A stretch of DNA of 37,356 nucleotides from Verrucomicrobiota bacterium (GTDB taxonomy: Bacteria > Verrucomicrobiota > Verrucomicrobiia > Limisphaerales > CAIMTB01): contig CAUJJW010000144.1 in NCBI GenBank assembly GCA_963205105.1, positions 1 through 37,356 of the forward strand. Direction: 5' to 3'. Position numbers and translations under genes: made by a program. The notes under the pieces were generated by a model that was not told where the DNA came from, searched no databases, and saw nothing but the letters and a program-made list of their open reading frames with translations. The stretch's first letter is position 1. Each line of letters starts with the position of its first letter. Positions 7,414-16,924 of the stretch are shown one piece after another.

Positions 7414-8559
7414 TCAGGCGGGCGTTTTGGCGTCCTCGGCCGACTTGGCAGCCGGAGCCATTCCGGGGGCTGGCGTCTGACCCGGCGGTGGCGCAATGCG
7501 GACTTTCATGCCGGGGGCGATTTTTTGCAGGCCCTGCACGATCACCCGTTCCGAGCCCTGGAGCCCTGCCACAATTTCCACCAAACCAGGCAGGCGCATG
7601 CCCACCTGGACGTTCTTGGGTGCCACGGTGTCATCCGCTTCGACCACCATGACCACCGCCCGGTTGCCATCCAGGATCTGGCTCAGCGCCGACTCGGGCA
7701 CCACGGCGGCGTTCGATCGCACCTGCAAGGTGAGGTCCAGGTTGGCGAACATTCCCGGCTTGAGCTTCCGCTCACCGTTCGGCACTTCGGCCTTCATGAG
7801 CACGGTGCGCGTCACGGGATCCACGAAGGGCGCCACGAAGAACACCTTTCCCTGGAACTTCCGCTCGGGATAGGCGGCGACCGCCACCTCGATGGTCTGC
7901 CCGACCTCCACCTGACTTAGGAATCGTTCAGGAACGTTGAACTCCACCTTCACTGGATCCAGATCCACCAGCCAGGTGAGGGTCATCGACCGACTCACCA
8001 ACTGCCCGGGACTGACCTGCCGCGCGCCCACCACGCCCTTGAACGGCGCCGTCACCCGGGCATCCCGCAATTGCCGGCGTCGCAAGGAAACCGTCGCTTC
8101 ATCCGAAGCCAGCTGCGACGAAGCCTGGTCATATTCCTGCTGCGAAATCAGCCGGGAACCCAGGAGTTCCTTGGCCCGCTCGAAGGTCTGTTGACTGAGT
8201 TTGAGCGACGACTCTGATTCCTCCAGCCCCGCCTGGAGCTTCGATTCGTCGAGCGTGACCAGCAGGGCTCCCTTTCCGACTTCCTGACCCTCGGTGAAGC
8301 CGATGGTCTCCACAAACCCTTCACTCTCCGCCCGGATCTCCACCTGCTCATTCGCGGTGAAGGATCCGACCAGGGGAAGGGTTTCATGCACCGCTTGCCG
8401 GACCACTGGCGCGACCACCACCTGCATCACGGGCATGGCACCACGCCCTCCTCCCGGGCCACCAGCGCCCGCCGCGCCCGGCGCGTTTGGCTTGCACCCC
8501 ACGGACAGCCAGATCATCGCGGCAAGCAGCACCCCGGCCGGATAGTGCGGAACGTTCAT
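7414..8559 (-). CDS. RND efflux periplasmic adaptor lipoprotein (membrane fusion protein)
   Basis: The N-terminus is a lipoprotein signal with a lipobox ending in SVGC (Cys near residue 22), then a Gly/Ala-rich tether. The body has the adaptor order: barrel-sandwich lipoyl half (VEIRAESEGFVETI), an alpha-helical hairpin (about 105-165), the second lipoyl half (VTAPFKGVVGARQVSPGQLV), a beta-barrel and a membrane-proximal domain ending near KIAPGMKVRI. A proline/alanine-rich tail follows. It links the RND subunit to an outer-membrane channel. I chose the ATG at 8559; an in-frame GTG at 8571 would add four residues, and neither has a good ribosome site. Confidence 0.9.
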   Translation of the reverse strand: MNVPHYPAGVLLAAMIWLSVGCKPNAPGAAGAGGPGGGRGAMPVMQVVVAPVVRQAVHETLPLVGSFTANEQVEIRAESEGFVETIGFTEGQEVGKGALLVTLDESKLQAGLEESESSLKLSQQTFERAKELLGSRLISQQEYDQASSQLASDEATVSLRRRQLRDARVTAPFKGVVGARQVSPGQLVSRSMTLTWLVDLDPVKVEFNVPERFLSQVEVGQTIEVAVAAYPERKFQGKVFFVAPFVDPVTRTVLMKAEVPNGERKLKPGMFANLDLTLQVRSNAAVVPESALSQILDGNRAVVMVVEADDTVAPKNVQVGMRLPGLVEIVAGLQGSERVIVQGLQKIAPGMKVRIAPPPGQTPAPGMAPAAKSAEDAKTPA

Positions 8560-8731
8560 TGAAGACGGCACGGTAGAAACCCCGTCGCCTCACCGTCAAC
8601 CGTCAACCCCTGCTCTCGATCCCTTCAGAGCAGAAGCGCCCAGGCGCGGATCCACCACCAAGTGCACGAAGGTCCCAAAGCCAGGGCTGCCAGCGCGATC
8701 CACGAGGTTCGACACACGGAGGTCAAAACCC

Positions 8732-8750
8732 ACGGACTTCCGAAGTCCGT
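8732..8750 (-). terminator. Probable intrinsic terminator after the CotH-type gene
   Basis: ACGGACTTC (8732-8740) and GAAGTCCGT (8742-8750) are perfect 9-bp complements. On the minus strand the hairpin is followed three bases later by TTTT and lies about 40 bases past the stop at 8791. The near-perfect palindrome could also be a dispersed repeat. Confidence 0.5.
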
Positions 8751-8790
8751 CCTTCGCGCGCTTCGCACCCTTTCTGGTGGTTGAGCCAGG

Positions 8791-10923
8791 CTAGCGCCGT
8801 TCCAGGACGGAGTACTCACCGCGCACCAACGGCCCCCACTCGCCCGAGGTTCGGACGCGGGCCAGGACCGTCGTGCGACCGGCGACGTTGAGGGGGCCCT
8901 CCGCCTTCTTCGCGCTCGCGGAGGGAACCCCACCGACTTGTCGCGGATCCAGCCCGTCGGTGGTGTACCAGACTTCACCTGCGGGAGCTTTGAGGATCAC
9001 GGTGTCACTCGGTGCCAGCGGGCCACCGGACGGTTTGAGCTCCGGAAGCGGCACGTCGGTCACCAGCCCCTGCCGCCACAACTGAAACCAGACGATGTCG
9101 GTCCGCTTCGGAATGAACTCCGTGACCCATCGTTGAGCCTCGGCCCGCCACTCCACATCCCGTGTGCGGGCGACCGGCTTCATTTCGCCGTCGGCCCCCA
9201 ACCGCATCGGTCGTTGCATGCCGGGAGGTCCGAACGGAAAACCTCCACCCACATCCCCCCATCGAGCCGACTCGCAGACCACCGCCGCCTCGATTTCCCT
9301 CAGCCGACGTTCAAGACGCTCCCGCACGGATGCCGGGGAAAGCACGCCGTCAGCGGCCAGGTGCCGATGCACCCGATCGGAGACCAACATGCGAAACTCG
9401 GCATTCGCGGCACAGCGCTGAAACAGCCATTGGGGATGACTGGTGGACGGAATGTCGCCCCCCGGAAACGGTCCGGTGCGATCCTCCTCCAGCTCCAGAA
9501 AGGTGTGTTCGGCGTCCCAGATGAAGAATTTGAAGCCATCGCGGGTGGTTCGATTGCGAAGCGCGTGCCAGTTGTTGGGCGAGCGATTGCCGCCAAAGCG
9601 CGTCACCGGGGCGTCGAGATTGCCGCCGTACCAAATCACCAGCAGGTAATCGATCAGATTGATCGGGTCCAACAGCACATCGGCATCCGGGTCCGGTGAG
9701 CCATCCGGCTTGCGCCCCAGCAGACGAAAGTACGCGGCGTTGTCCGAAAGGTCGGCCTTGGCGAGTTCGTGCAATCGGTTCCAGGCGTCCATGGTGCCGT
9801 CGGTCGCGGCGATGCTGAACCCACCCCCGCCGCCTCCGATGCCGCCCGTCTTCACCACGTCGTAATCCTCCTTGTCGCCGCCGAAATAGGCCTCGGCATA
9901 CGAAGCCTCCGGACGTTCGCAGGTGTTGAAGAGGCCCCAGTACTGACCGTTCAGGAAGAGGTGGCAGAAATTACCCCGGGCCGCCGGCTGACCCATCGCC
10001 AACTGCAGATCACGGTTGAACTGATCGCGCACGAACAACGCCCGCACATCGCCGCCGATATTCCACGAGTAGTTCTGCGAGCACCGCAAATCGAGCGAGT
10101 CGAACTCCTTCGCCCCCCCTTCCCCAAACACCGGGTACTTCAGCTTGCCGTTGCCGTACTCCTTCCGAAAAAAGAGCCGGAACGCATGCTTGGGATTGAA
10201 ACCACCGCTGCTGAATCCACCGCGGATGCGCACGCCACAATCCTCCTGAAACCCTTTCCGGCCCATCGGTTGCAGGAGTTCGATCGACGCGGGACGCTCC
10301 CACTCCCGCCCCTCCTGGTCGCTATGCGCATAAATTCCCCGCTGCTCACCGAACAAGTCCTCCAGGTCCATGGTGAGGGAAAAGCTGGGAAGCGACAGCA
10401 GCGCCGGCTCGATCACCTCCCGATACTTCGGATCGTCCACCACGGAGGGGTCCATGCCGTAGTCCACCGTGTTCCCACCCCAGCCATACGGCCATCCCGC
10501 CGGCGGCAATCCGTCCGGTGACTGCCGAATGATGTCGGCCGTGAACAGGTACGAATGGGTCTGCACCCGGGACACCTTGCCGTCCGCCGACACCACCGCC
10601 GCCCGAACAATCGTGGTTCGCGTGATGGGGATCGTCTTCTGATAGACCACACCCTTCCCAGGCCCCGGCGCCGAACCGTCCAGCGTGTACCGGATCTCGC
10701 CCGCGACCACGGCCGGCCCCAGAACCAGCTCGAACGGCTGGGCCTGGAAACCACGCGATTTGGAGAACTGGATACCCGCGGATTTCGGAGCCCGGATCTC
10801 CGACTTGTCCCCGGACTTCGCACCCGGCAGGGCATCCGCCGCGCCCACCGGGGTACAAGCCAGAGTCATCGCCGCCAGCACCGCCAGAAATCCGCTCAGC
10901 ATTTGAGAGTCAAAAGAGTTCAT
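8791..10923 (-). CDS. Exported CotH-type protein with chitobiase-like C-terminal/FN3-like domains
   Basis: The start at 10923 (MNSFDSQ) gives a 710-aa protein with a clear signal peptide ending near residue 29; an ATG at 10947, four bases after the upstream stop, is the alternative. Two beta-sandwich segments of the type found in chitobiase C-termini (IRYTLDGSAP near 77-86 and VWYTTDGLDP near the C-terminus) flank a central CotH-like kinase fold. That fold shows RIRGG, FFRKEYG, an RDQFNRDLQ segment and FKFFIWDAEHTF, where the aspartate lies in the position expected for metal binding. CotH proteins phosphorylate secreted or surface proteins. The gene follows the EF-hand gene closely, so the two are probably cotranscribed. 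Confidence 0.85.
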   Translation of the reverse strand: MNSFDSQMLSGFLAVLAAMTLACTPVGAADALPGAKSGDKSEIRAPKSAGIQFSKSRGFQAQPFELVLGPAVVAGEIRYTLDGSAPGPGKGVVYQKTIPITRTTIVRAAVVSADGKVSRVQTHSYLFTADIIRQSPDGLPPAGWPYGWGGNTVDYGMDPSVVDDPKYREVIEPALLSLPSFSLTMDLEDLFGEQRGIYAHSDQEGREWERPASIELLQPMGRKGFQEDCGVRIRGGFSSGGFNPKHAFRLFFRKEYGNGKLKYPVFGEGGAKEFDSLDLRCSQNYSWNIGGDVRALFVRDQFNRDLQLAMGQPAARGNFCHLFLNGQYWGLFNTCERPEASYAEAYFGGDKEDYDVVKTGGIGGGGGGFSIAATDGTMDAWNRLHELAKADLSDNAAYFRLLGRKPDGSPDPDADVLLDPINLIDYLLVIWYGGNLDAPVTRFGGNRSPNNWHALRNRTTRDGFKFFIWDAEHTFLELEEDRTGPFPGGDIPSTSHPQWLFQRCAANAEFRMLVSDRVHRHLAADGVLSPASVRERLERRLREIEAAVVCESARWGDVGGGFPFGPPGMQRPMRLGADGEMKPVARTRDVEWRAEAQRWVTEFIPKRTDIVWFQLWRQGLVTDVPLPELKPSGGPLAPSDTVILKAPAGEVWYTTDGLDPRQVGGVPSASAKKAEGPLNVAGRTTVLARVRTSGEWGPLVRGEYSVLERR

Positions 10924-10951
10924 CGCGAGAATCGGTTCTTGGTGCATCTGC

Positions 10952-11674
10952 CTACTGCCCTTCCGGCGCCTTCGACTTCGCCGCACGCCGCTTGGCCCAC
11001 TCCGCACGCACGGTCTCCAGTTCCGCTTCATTCAACCGCCCATCCCCATCCCGATCCGCCGATCGAACGAGCTCGGCGGGATCGGTTTCGCCGAAGTCCT
11101 GGCTGCCTCCCGGTGGCCCACCAGGCCCACCAGGCCCACCCGGTCGTCCACCTCGAGGCCCACCCCGCGGACCGCCCCGCGCCATCTGAAGAAACATCTT
11201 TGGGATCCCCTTCAGTTTGCCGTCATCAATGTCCTTCGACGCGGCGTCGATTTCGTTCTCGTCCAGGCGACCATTGGAATTCTTGTCGTAGTCCTTGGTC
11301 AGTTTTTCAAACCGCCGGGTGAGCGTCTCACGCAATGTCGCCCCCTCCTCGTCATCCAACTCGCCGTCCTTGTTCACGTCGAATTCGTCCATCAATTCCT
11401 GGGGCGGACGGAAGAACCCGCGCTCCTCCCTCTTGGAAAGCATGGACTGGTACCAGGCCTCGCGCGCGGCATCCCGCTCGGATGGGGAAAGGCGGCCGTC
11501 GCCGTCCTTATCAAACGCCTTCAACACTGCCGCCTTTCGCTCGGGCAACGGCGGCAGGTTCTGGGGCGGTCCAAACGGCATTTGCGCCATCGCAGGCAGA
11601 AGACCGACTCCGGCAATCCATGGAACCAATGCCAGAAACAGGGCAAAAGGATGACGTTCGCGTGACAATTTCAT
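10952..11674 (-). CDS. Exported four EF-hand calcium-binding protein
   Basis: The 240-aa product has a signal peptide (about residues 1-30) and four canonical EF-hand loops: DKDGDGRLSPSE, DVNKDGELDDEE, DKNSNGRLDENE and DRDGDGRLNEAE. Each has D at position 1, D/N at 3 and 5, G at 6 and E at 12. A Gly/Pro/Arg repeat tract (GGPRGGP type) separates the third and fourth hands. EF-hand proteins next to CotH-type proteins are common in this phylum, and the overlap with the CotH transcript (gap about 28 bases) suggests joint action outside the cytoplasm. The partner and role are not known. Confidence 0.85.
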   Translation of the reverse strand: MKLSRERHPFALFLALVPWIAGVGLLPAMAQMPFGPPQNLPPLPERKAAVLKAFDKDGDGRLSPSERDAAREAWYQSMLSKREERGFFRPPQELMDEFDVNKDGELDDEEGATLRETLTRRFEKLTKDYDKNSNGRLDENEIDAASKDIDDGKLKGIPKMFLQMARGGPRGGPRGGRPGGPGGPGGPPGGSQDFGETDPAELVRSADRDGDGRLNEAELETVRAEWAKRRAAKSKAPEGQ

Positions 11675-11725
11675 GGCGGGCAGGCCGACAGAGTGGGCGT
11701 CGGGCGCCGGCCAAGCCAGCCGAAA

Positions 11726-12133
11726 TCAGGGTGCTTTGGAGGCGGGAGCGTTGGGCAGGGGCGGGAGAGGCACCACGCGAACCTGACCCGACTGCGGTTG
11801 GTAGGTCCACTGCATCCCCTTGGGCGGTGCGGGGATGCGAGGCAAATACCCTTCGGAAACCAGTTCCTGGAGATTCTTCGGCAACCGTTCCTCACCGGCT
11901 TGGAAGGCCTGCACGGCCTGGGTCAGCGAAGTCAGGTCCACAGTCTTGGCCGCCTGCCTTTGGGCTGCTCCCACCGCGCCAATGTAGTCGACCGGCGCCG
12001 TCAAGGGATTGCCCGCCCCTTGTGATGGCTCACCCGCCGGTGCCTTCTCCGCGGTCTTGGAGGAAGAATCACCGCACCCCGCCAGAGCCAGCACACCCAA
12101 CACCAACCCCAAGGCCGTCCAGCAACGCTTCAT
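11726..12133 (-). CDS. Small lipoprotein with a type II pseudopilin-like C-terminal part
   Basis: The ATG at 12133 begins MKRCWTALG and leads to a lipobox, LALAGC, so Cys would be lipidated near residue 20. After a low-complexity tether, residues about 55-110 resemble the C-terminal half of GspG-type pseudopilins: a TSLTQAVQAFQAGEERLPKNLQELV segment with the alternation of helix and LP..L that precedes the beta part. There is no prepilin cleavage motif or long N-terminal helix, so this is not a pilin. An upstream in-frame extension is available but would bury the signal. Function is unknown. Confidence 0.6.
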   Translation of the reverse strand: MKRCWTALGLVLGVLALAGCGDSSSKTAEKAPAGEPSQGAGNPLTAPVDYIGAVGAAQRQAAKTVDLTSLTQAVQAFQAGEERLPKNLQELVSEGYLPRIPAPPKGMQWTYQPQSGQVRVVPLPPLPNAPASKAP

Positions 12134-12200
12134 GGGCGCACTGTACGTGCCCCGCCGACAAAACCAATGCCCAAGCTCAGCCCGGACCGAACCGCTCGGA

Positions 12201-12920
12201 TCAGATCCGCCATCGACTCCGGGCAGTCGCCCCGAATTCGTTGATCTCCCCGGCAAATTTCCGCGCCACCACCAGCACGGTCGAGAGCGTGCCGACAAAC
12301 ACCCCCAGCATCACAATGGCGATCAGCCACCCGGGTATCTGGCCCACCGCCAGCGCACGGTACATAGCTCCCGGCGAATCAATCGGGGTCGGCGCATGAA
12401 GAAAAACCTTCGCAAACCAGGCCCCCAGAATAATCACGTAAATGAAGATGTAATTGCGCCTCAACCGCCATCCGACCGCCTCGAGCACCCCCATCTTGAA
12501 GGCCGGGATCAGCAGATCCTCCGCCACCAGTTTGCGCCAGTCTCCCTCCAGCGTCTCAGGGCGGCCCATCACCATCGGGACGAGGAAATGGGCTTCCAGC
12601 ATCCGCACACGAGCGTGGAACGCGTCATAAAACCGGTAGCGCCGCGCCTCGATCCACAACATCACCGACACGATCGCCAGGTTGAAAAAGAAGATGATGT
12701 GCGGCACGTCCCGCAGTGAAAAAGCGACCGTGAAGATCGTGCTGGTGGCCGTGATCGCCCAGGTCGTGGTCACGTCCAACCTCTGCCGCCACACCATGAT
12801 CCGTCCCAGTTCTCCACGGTAGAAGTGCGACATCGCGTTCACATAGCTGGTGTCGCGCAACATCGCCGATCCCAAGCTCCGGTCGACGACCGGCTTCGAT
12901 GATGGTGCTTCTTCCTGCAT
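12201..12920 (-). CDS. DUF2270 predicted integral membrane protein
   Basis: The 239-aa protein contains the hallmark MSHFYRGELGRIMVWRQRLD segment (about residues 30-49) of the DUF2270 family. Four hydrophobic segments are seen: two near 55-90 and two near 160-215. The ATG at 12920 is chosen because GGGAGGAGG stands four bases upstream, one of the strongest ribosome-binding sites in the window. The family has no established function. It faces divergently from the M13 peptidase gene. Confidence 0.85.
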   Translation of the reverse strand: MQEEAPSSKPVVDRSLGSAMLRDTSYVNAMSHFYRGELGRIMVWRQRLDVTTTWAITATSTIFTVAFSLRDVPHIIFFFNLAIVSVMLWIEARRYRFYDAFHARVRMLEAHFLVPMVMGRPETLEGDWRKLVAEDLLIPAFKMGVLEAVGWRLRRNYIFIYVIILGAWFAKVFLHAPTPIDSPGAMYRALAVGQIPGWLIAIVMLGVFVGTLSTVLVVARKFAGEINEFGATARSRWRI

Positions 12921-12924
12921 CGCG

Positions 12925-12933
12925 CCTCCTCCC
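12925..12933 (-). promoter_or_regulatory. Strong Shine-Dalgarno sequence for the DUF2270 gene
   Basis: On the minus strand GGGAGGAGG precedes the ATG at 12920 by four bases. Most genes in the window lack a clear site, so this one decides the start over the longer in-frame option at 12935. Confidence 0.7.
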
Positions 12934-13039
12934 AATCCTGCTCCCCGGCAATTCCCCGATGCAACCCCGCAGGGACCGCGCTGATTTCCGTGAACTTCCC
13001 GTTTTCACCCCGCCTTCCCCACCGCTACCGTCGCCGCCC

Positions 13040-15082
13040 ATGAGGACGTTTCGATCTGCCGCAGCCATCGCGGGCATCGCCATGGCTGTCTCCGCCGCCC
13101 CTGCCCAGGACGCCGCCACCATCGCCGTCCCCCGGTTTTCCATCCAACACATGGATCGGACCGTCAGCCCGCGCACCAATTTCTTCCTGTTCGCGAACGG
13201 CACCTGGGTGAAAAACAACCCCGTGCCCGCCGACAAGGCGCGCTGGGCCAGTTTTGATGAACTCGCCGAGCGCAACTGGAAATTGATCCGAACCCTCCTG
13301 GAGGAAGCGGCCAGCCGGCCGGATCCCGATCCAAAATCCCCCCGCCGGCAGGTCGGTGACTTCTTCGCGTCGGCCATCGATACCAACCGTGTCGAACAAC
13401 TCGCCCTTCGTCCGATCCAAACCGACCTCGATCGGGTGGATGCGCTGGAAGGACCAGACGGCGCCGCCCAGTTGCTGGCGGACTGGCATCAACGCGGCAT
13501 CTCGGCGGTGTTCTCCATCCGGGTGGGTCCCGACGCCAAGAAAAGCGACACCTACGCCCTCTACCTGGGCCAGGGTGGCCTCGGACTCCCCGACCGCGAT
13601 TACTACCTGGCCGAAGGCTTCGCCAAACAACTCACCGACTACCGCCGCCATGTCGCGAACATGTTTCAACTCCTGGGCGAAGGCGCCTCGGACGCCGACT
13701 ACATGGCGGGGAAGATCATCGCGCTCGAAACCGAATTCGCCAAAGCCAGCCGCAGTCGCACCGACCTCCGCGATCAGGAGAAGAACTACAACAAAATGAC
13801 CCGGGCTGACCTCGCCAAGCGAGTGCCCCAGGTCGCCTGGGACGCTTACTTCGAGGCCGCCGGCATAGCCCACGTCCGCGACATCGTGGTCCGACAACCC
13901 GAGTTCTTCGACGCGCTGGGCCGCCTCGCCGAGGAGACCGAGCCCGAGACCTGGCAGATGTACCTGCGCTGGCACTTGATTCGATCCACGGCGCCCTTGC
14001 TCCAGGCCAAGGCAGCCGACGAGAACTTCCGCTTCTACGGCACAGTGCTTCAAGGACAGCCCCAACCCGAACCCCGCTGGCAACGCGCCTCCCGCCTGAT
14101 CGATGCGGGCCTCGGTGAAGCCCTGGGACAACTCTTCGTGGAGAAGCATTTTCCGGCTGAAGCAAGAACCCGCATGGCGGAACTCGTCGAGAACGTGAAG
14201 GCGGTCTTCAAAGATCGGCTCGCGAAGCTCGACTGGATGAGCGAGGCCACCCGGCAGGAGGCGCTGCGGAAATTCGAACGGTTCACGCCCAAGATCGGCC
14301 ATCCGGAGAAGTTTCGGGATTATTCCGACGTCGAGATCCGCCGCGATGACCTGGTCGGAAACCTCCAACGCGCGGTCCAGGCCGGCACCCGTCGTGACTA
14401 CCGGCGCATCGGCCAGACCGTTGACCGCAGCGAGTGGGGCATGACCCCGCAGACGGTGAACGCCTACTTCAGCCCGACCCAGAACGAGATTGTGTTCCCA
14501 GCCGGCATTCTCCAACCGCCGTTCTTCGATCTGAGCCTCGACGACGCGGTGAACTACGGCGCCATCGGCTCGGTGATCGGCCACGAAATCACCCACGGCT
14601 ACGACGATCAGGGCCGCAAATATGACGCCCAGGGCAACCTGCGTGACTGGTGGACCGCCGATGACGCCAAGGAGTTCGGTGAGCGCGCCTCGGTGTTGGT
14701 CCAGCAGTACGGCGCCTACGAACCGCTCCCCGGCGCCAAGGTCAACGGCCAGTTGACTCTCGGTGAAAACATCGCCGACCTCGGCGGCACCAGCATCGCT
14801 TTCGAGGCCCTGCAACGGGCTCTCGCCAAGGAACCCTCCAAGCGCCAGACCCTCGACGGCTTCACCCCCGAACAACGATTCTTCATCGCGTTCGCCCAGG
14901 CTTGGCGCGTCAACACCCGGGAAGCCGAAATCCGACGGCGGCTGGTGGTCGATTCCCACGCGCCACCACAGTTCCGAGCGTTCGGCCCCCTGGTCCATCA
15001 TCCCGGGTTCATTGCCGCATTCGGCCTCCAAGCCGGTGATCCGCTGTGGAAAGCCCCCGATGAACGCGCCCGAATCTGGTAA
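13040..15082 (+). CDS. M13 (neprilysin/PepO) family zinc metallopeptidase
   Basis: The start at 13040 (MRTFRSAA) gives a 680-aa protein with a signal peptide of about 23 residues; the longer open frame upstream is proline-rich and overlaps the divergent gene. Zinc ligands are in GHEITHGYDD (H515, E516, H519) and in the ENIADLGG motif (E576), and NAYFSPTQNEIVFPAG precedes them as in all M13 enzymes. The N-terminal half has the family's helical cap domain. M13 enzymes cut small peptides on the hydrophobic side of residues, here outside the cytoplasm. A GTG-started hydrolase gene follows 12 bases later. Confidence 0.93.
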   Translation: MRTFRSAAAIAGIAMAVSAAPAQDAATIAVPRFSIQHMDRTVSPRTNFFLFANGTWVKNNPVPADKARWASFDELAERNWKLIRTLLEEAASRPDPDPKSPRRQVGDFFASAIDTNRVEQLALRPIQTDLDRVDALEGPDGAAQLLADWHQRGISAVFSIRVGPDAKKSDTYALYLGQGGLGLPDRDYYLAEGFAKQLTDYRRHVANMFQLLGEGASDADYMAGKIIALETEFAKASRSRTDLRDQEKNYNKMTRADLAKRVPQVAWDAYFEAAGIAHVRDIVVRQPEFFDALGRLAEETEPETWQMYLRWHLIRSTAPLLQAKAADENFRFYGTVLQGQPQPEPRWQRASRLIDAGLGEALGQLFVEKHFPAEARTRMAELVENVKAVFKDRLAKLDWMSEATRQEALRKFERFTPKIGHPEKFRDYSDVEIRRDDLVGNLQRAVQAGTRRDYRRIGQTVDRSEWGMTPQTVNAYFSPTQNEIVFPAGILQPPFFDLSLDDAVNYGAIGSVIGHEITHGYDDQGRKYDAQGNLRDWWTADDAKEFGERASVLVQQYGAYEPLPGAKVNGQLTLGENIADLGGTSIAFEALQRALAKEPSKRQTLDGFTPEQRFFIAFAQAWRVNTREAEIRRRLVVDSHAPPQFRAFGPLVHHPGFIAAFGLQAGDPLWKAPDERARIW

Positions 15083-15094
15083 TCGAGTCGCCCC

Positions 15095-16015
15095 GTGAAA
15101 ACTCCGTTGCTCGCCGACGACGCCTTCCTGGCCGACGTCGCCCTCGTTCGGTCTTCCGCCCGCCGCCAAGCGCAGGAGCCAACCCTCCATCTCTGGTGGC
15201 TCGGCCAAAGCGGCTACCTGGTCGAATACGACAGGTGCTTCCTGCTGCTGGACCCTTACCTGTCCGATTCACTCACCCGGAAATACGCCGCCACCGACAA
15301 GCCTCACACGCGCATCACCCAGCGGGTCATCGACCCGGCCCGCCTCGACTTCATCTCCGCCGTCACCTCCTCCCACAACCACACGGATCATCTCGATCCG
15401 GAAACTCTCCGTCCGCTGGCCCTCGCCAACCCCGGCTTGATCGCCTGTTGCCCCGAGGCCAACCGCAGAACGGTAAGCGAACGGAGTGGTTTATCCGATG
15501 ACCGGATTCTGGGCTTCGACGCCCCCGCCGAGTCAGCCGCACCCGGCGCACTTGGCACCCCCCGCACCATCCCGGGAACACGGTTCCAACTCACCGCGGT
15601 CCCCGCCGCCCATGAAACCTTGGATCGCGACACGGCCGGTCGCCTGATTTACCTCGGCTTTATCCTCCAGGCCGGGCCATTCCGCCTCTACCACAGCGGC
15701 GACACGGTCCTATTCCACGGCATGGCCGACATCCTGCGCCCGTTCGCGGTCGACCTCGCCTTGCTGCCCATCAACGGTCGGGCACCGGAACGCCGCGTCG
15801 CCGGCAACCTCTGGGGCCGCGAGGCCGCGCAGCTGGCTCAAGAAATCGGCGCACGCTGCGTCGTTCCCTGCCACTACGACATGTTCGAATTCAATACCGC
15901 CACGCCCGAGGAATTCGTCACCCGCTGCCACGAACTTGGCCAGACCTGCCGGGTCCTCGAACAGGGCGAACGTTTGTCCCTGACCCTTCCCACTCCACCC
16001 TCCGCCCGGGCATGA
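15095..16015 (+). CDS. UlaG-like metallo-beta-lactamase-fold hydrolase
   Basis: The 306-aa protein starts with GTG. The metal-binding motif is SHNHTDHLD (H94, H96, D98, H99), followed by a distant HSGDTVLF segment that supplies a further ligand and VPCHYDMF near the C-terminus. This pattern is that of the L-ascorbate-6-phosphate lactonase UlaG and related cytoplasmic MBL hydrolases. No ascorbate genes are adjacent, so the substrate is unknown. Its stop overlaps the next start as ATGA, so it is coupled to the alpha/beta hydrolase gene. Confidence 0.85.
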   Translation: MKTPLLADDAFLADVALVRSSARRQAQEPTLHLWWLGQSGYLVEYDRCFLLLDPYLSDSLTRKYAATDKPHTRITQRVIDPARLDFISAVTSSHNHTDHLDPETLRPLALANPGLIACCPEANRRTVSERSGLSDDRILGFDAPAESAAPGALGTPRTIPGTRFQLTAVPAAHETLDRDTAGRLIYLGFILQAGPFRLYHSGDTVLFHGMADILRPFAVDLALLPINGRAPERRVAGNLWGREAAQLAQEIGARCVVPCHYDMFEFNTATPEEFVTRCHELGQTCRVLEQGERLSLTLPTPPSARA

Positions 16016-16863
16016 CCGGTCCTCCCCGAAAGAAGCGTCGTAGCATGGCTGAATGGCTCGTTCTACTGGCGTCCTTGTTCGACGACGCCTGGTGGGTAAA
16101 GCGTTGGTTTGAACAGGCCAACGTCTACCATCCCACCGCGTCGATGGGATCGAACGGCGACGCGCTCCGCCAACCCTGGGAGGAGGTTCGTCTGCGCACC
16201 CGCGACAACCTCGAACTCGACGCCTGGTACTTTCCGGCATCGACCAACGCCCCACTCCGTCACCTCGTCGTGCTCATCAGCCACGGGAACGGCGGCAACA
16301 TCAGCCATCGACTGCCCACCTACTCCCTGCTGCTGGAACTCGGGGTCCATGTGCTCGCCTACGACTACCGGGGTTATGGCCAAAGCCAGGGCAAACCCAA
16401 TGAAGCCGGCACCTACCTCGACGCGGAAGCCGCCCTCGAATGGTTGCAAGGCCGGGGATTTGCCCCGGCCCAAGTGGTGGCGTTCGGCGAGAGCCTCGGC
16501 GGCGGTATCGCCACGGAACTTGCCCTGCGCCACCCCGACCTCCGCGGACTTGTGCTCCAAAGCACCTTCACCAGCCTGATCGACCTGGGCACCGAATTGT
16601 TCCCGATCCTTCCCGTGCGCACCATCGCCCGGTACCGCTACGACACCCTCGCCAAGCTGCCGCGTCTCCAAACCCCGGTGCTCATCCTTCACAGCCGCCA
16701 GGACACCCTCATCCCCTTCCACCACGCCGAACGCAACTTCGCCGCCGCTCGCGAACCCAAGTTTCTTCGGGAAATCCACGGGGATCACAACGATCAACCC
16801 ACCGTCGATCCCCACCTGGTGTCCAACGCCCTCCGCGAGTTCTTGACCCAAGCCAAGCCCTGA
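16012..16863 (+). CDS. Alpha/beta hydrolase (ABHD/BEM46-like)
   Basis: The 283-aa protein has the oxyanion-hole HGNGGN segment, a DYRGYGQSQG strand-turn, the nucleophile elbow GESLGG (S161), and a late aspartate in HSRQDTLIPF with histidine in IHGDHND. The order and spacing match COG1073-type serine hydrolases. A hydrophobic stretch near residues 14-22 may be a weak membrane anchor. It begins inside the stop of the MBL hydrolase gene (ATGA), so both are translated from one message. Substrate unknown; esterase or thioesterase are possible. Confidence 0.88.
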   Translation: MTGPPRKKRRSMAEWLVLLASLFDDAWWVKRWFEQANVYHPTASMGSNGDALRQPWEEVRLRTRDNLELDAWYFPASTNAPLRHLVVLISHGNGGNISHRLPTYSLLLELGVHVLAYDYRGYGQSQGKPNEAGTYLDAEAALEWLQGRGFAPAQVVAFGESLGGGIATELALRHPDLRGLVLQSTFTSLIDLGTELFPILPVRTIARYRYDTLAKLPRLQTPVLILHSRQDTLIPFHHAERNFAAAREPKFLREIHGDHNDQPTVDPHLVSNALREFLTQAKP

Positions 16864-16924
16864 CCAGCAACCGCTCCCATCCCGCCATCCCGCGAGTGCC
16901 CGCTCGCCGAAGGCGCGTGAATGC

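Noticed and set aside
13025..15208. Minus-strand open frame of 727 codons spanning the M13 peptidase gene
   Set aside because: Antisense artefact of GC-rich codon use; the plus strand encodes a full M13 peptidase with HEITH and ENIADLGG.
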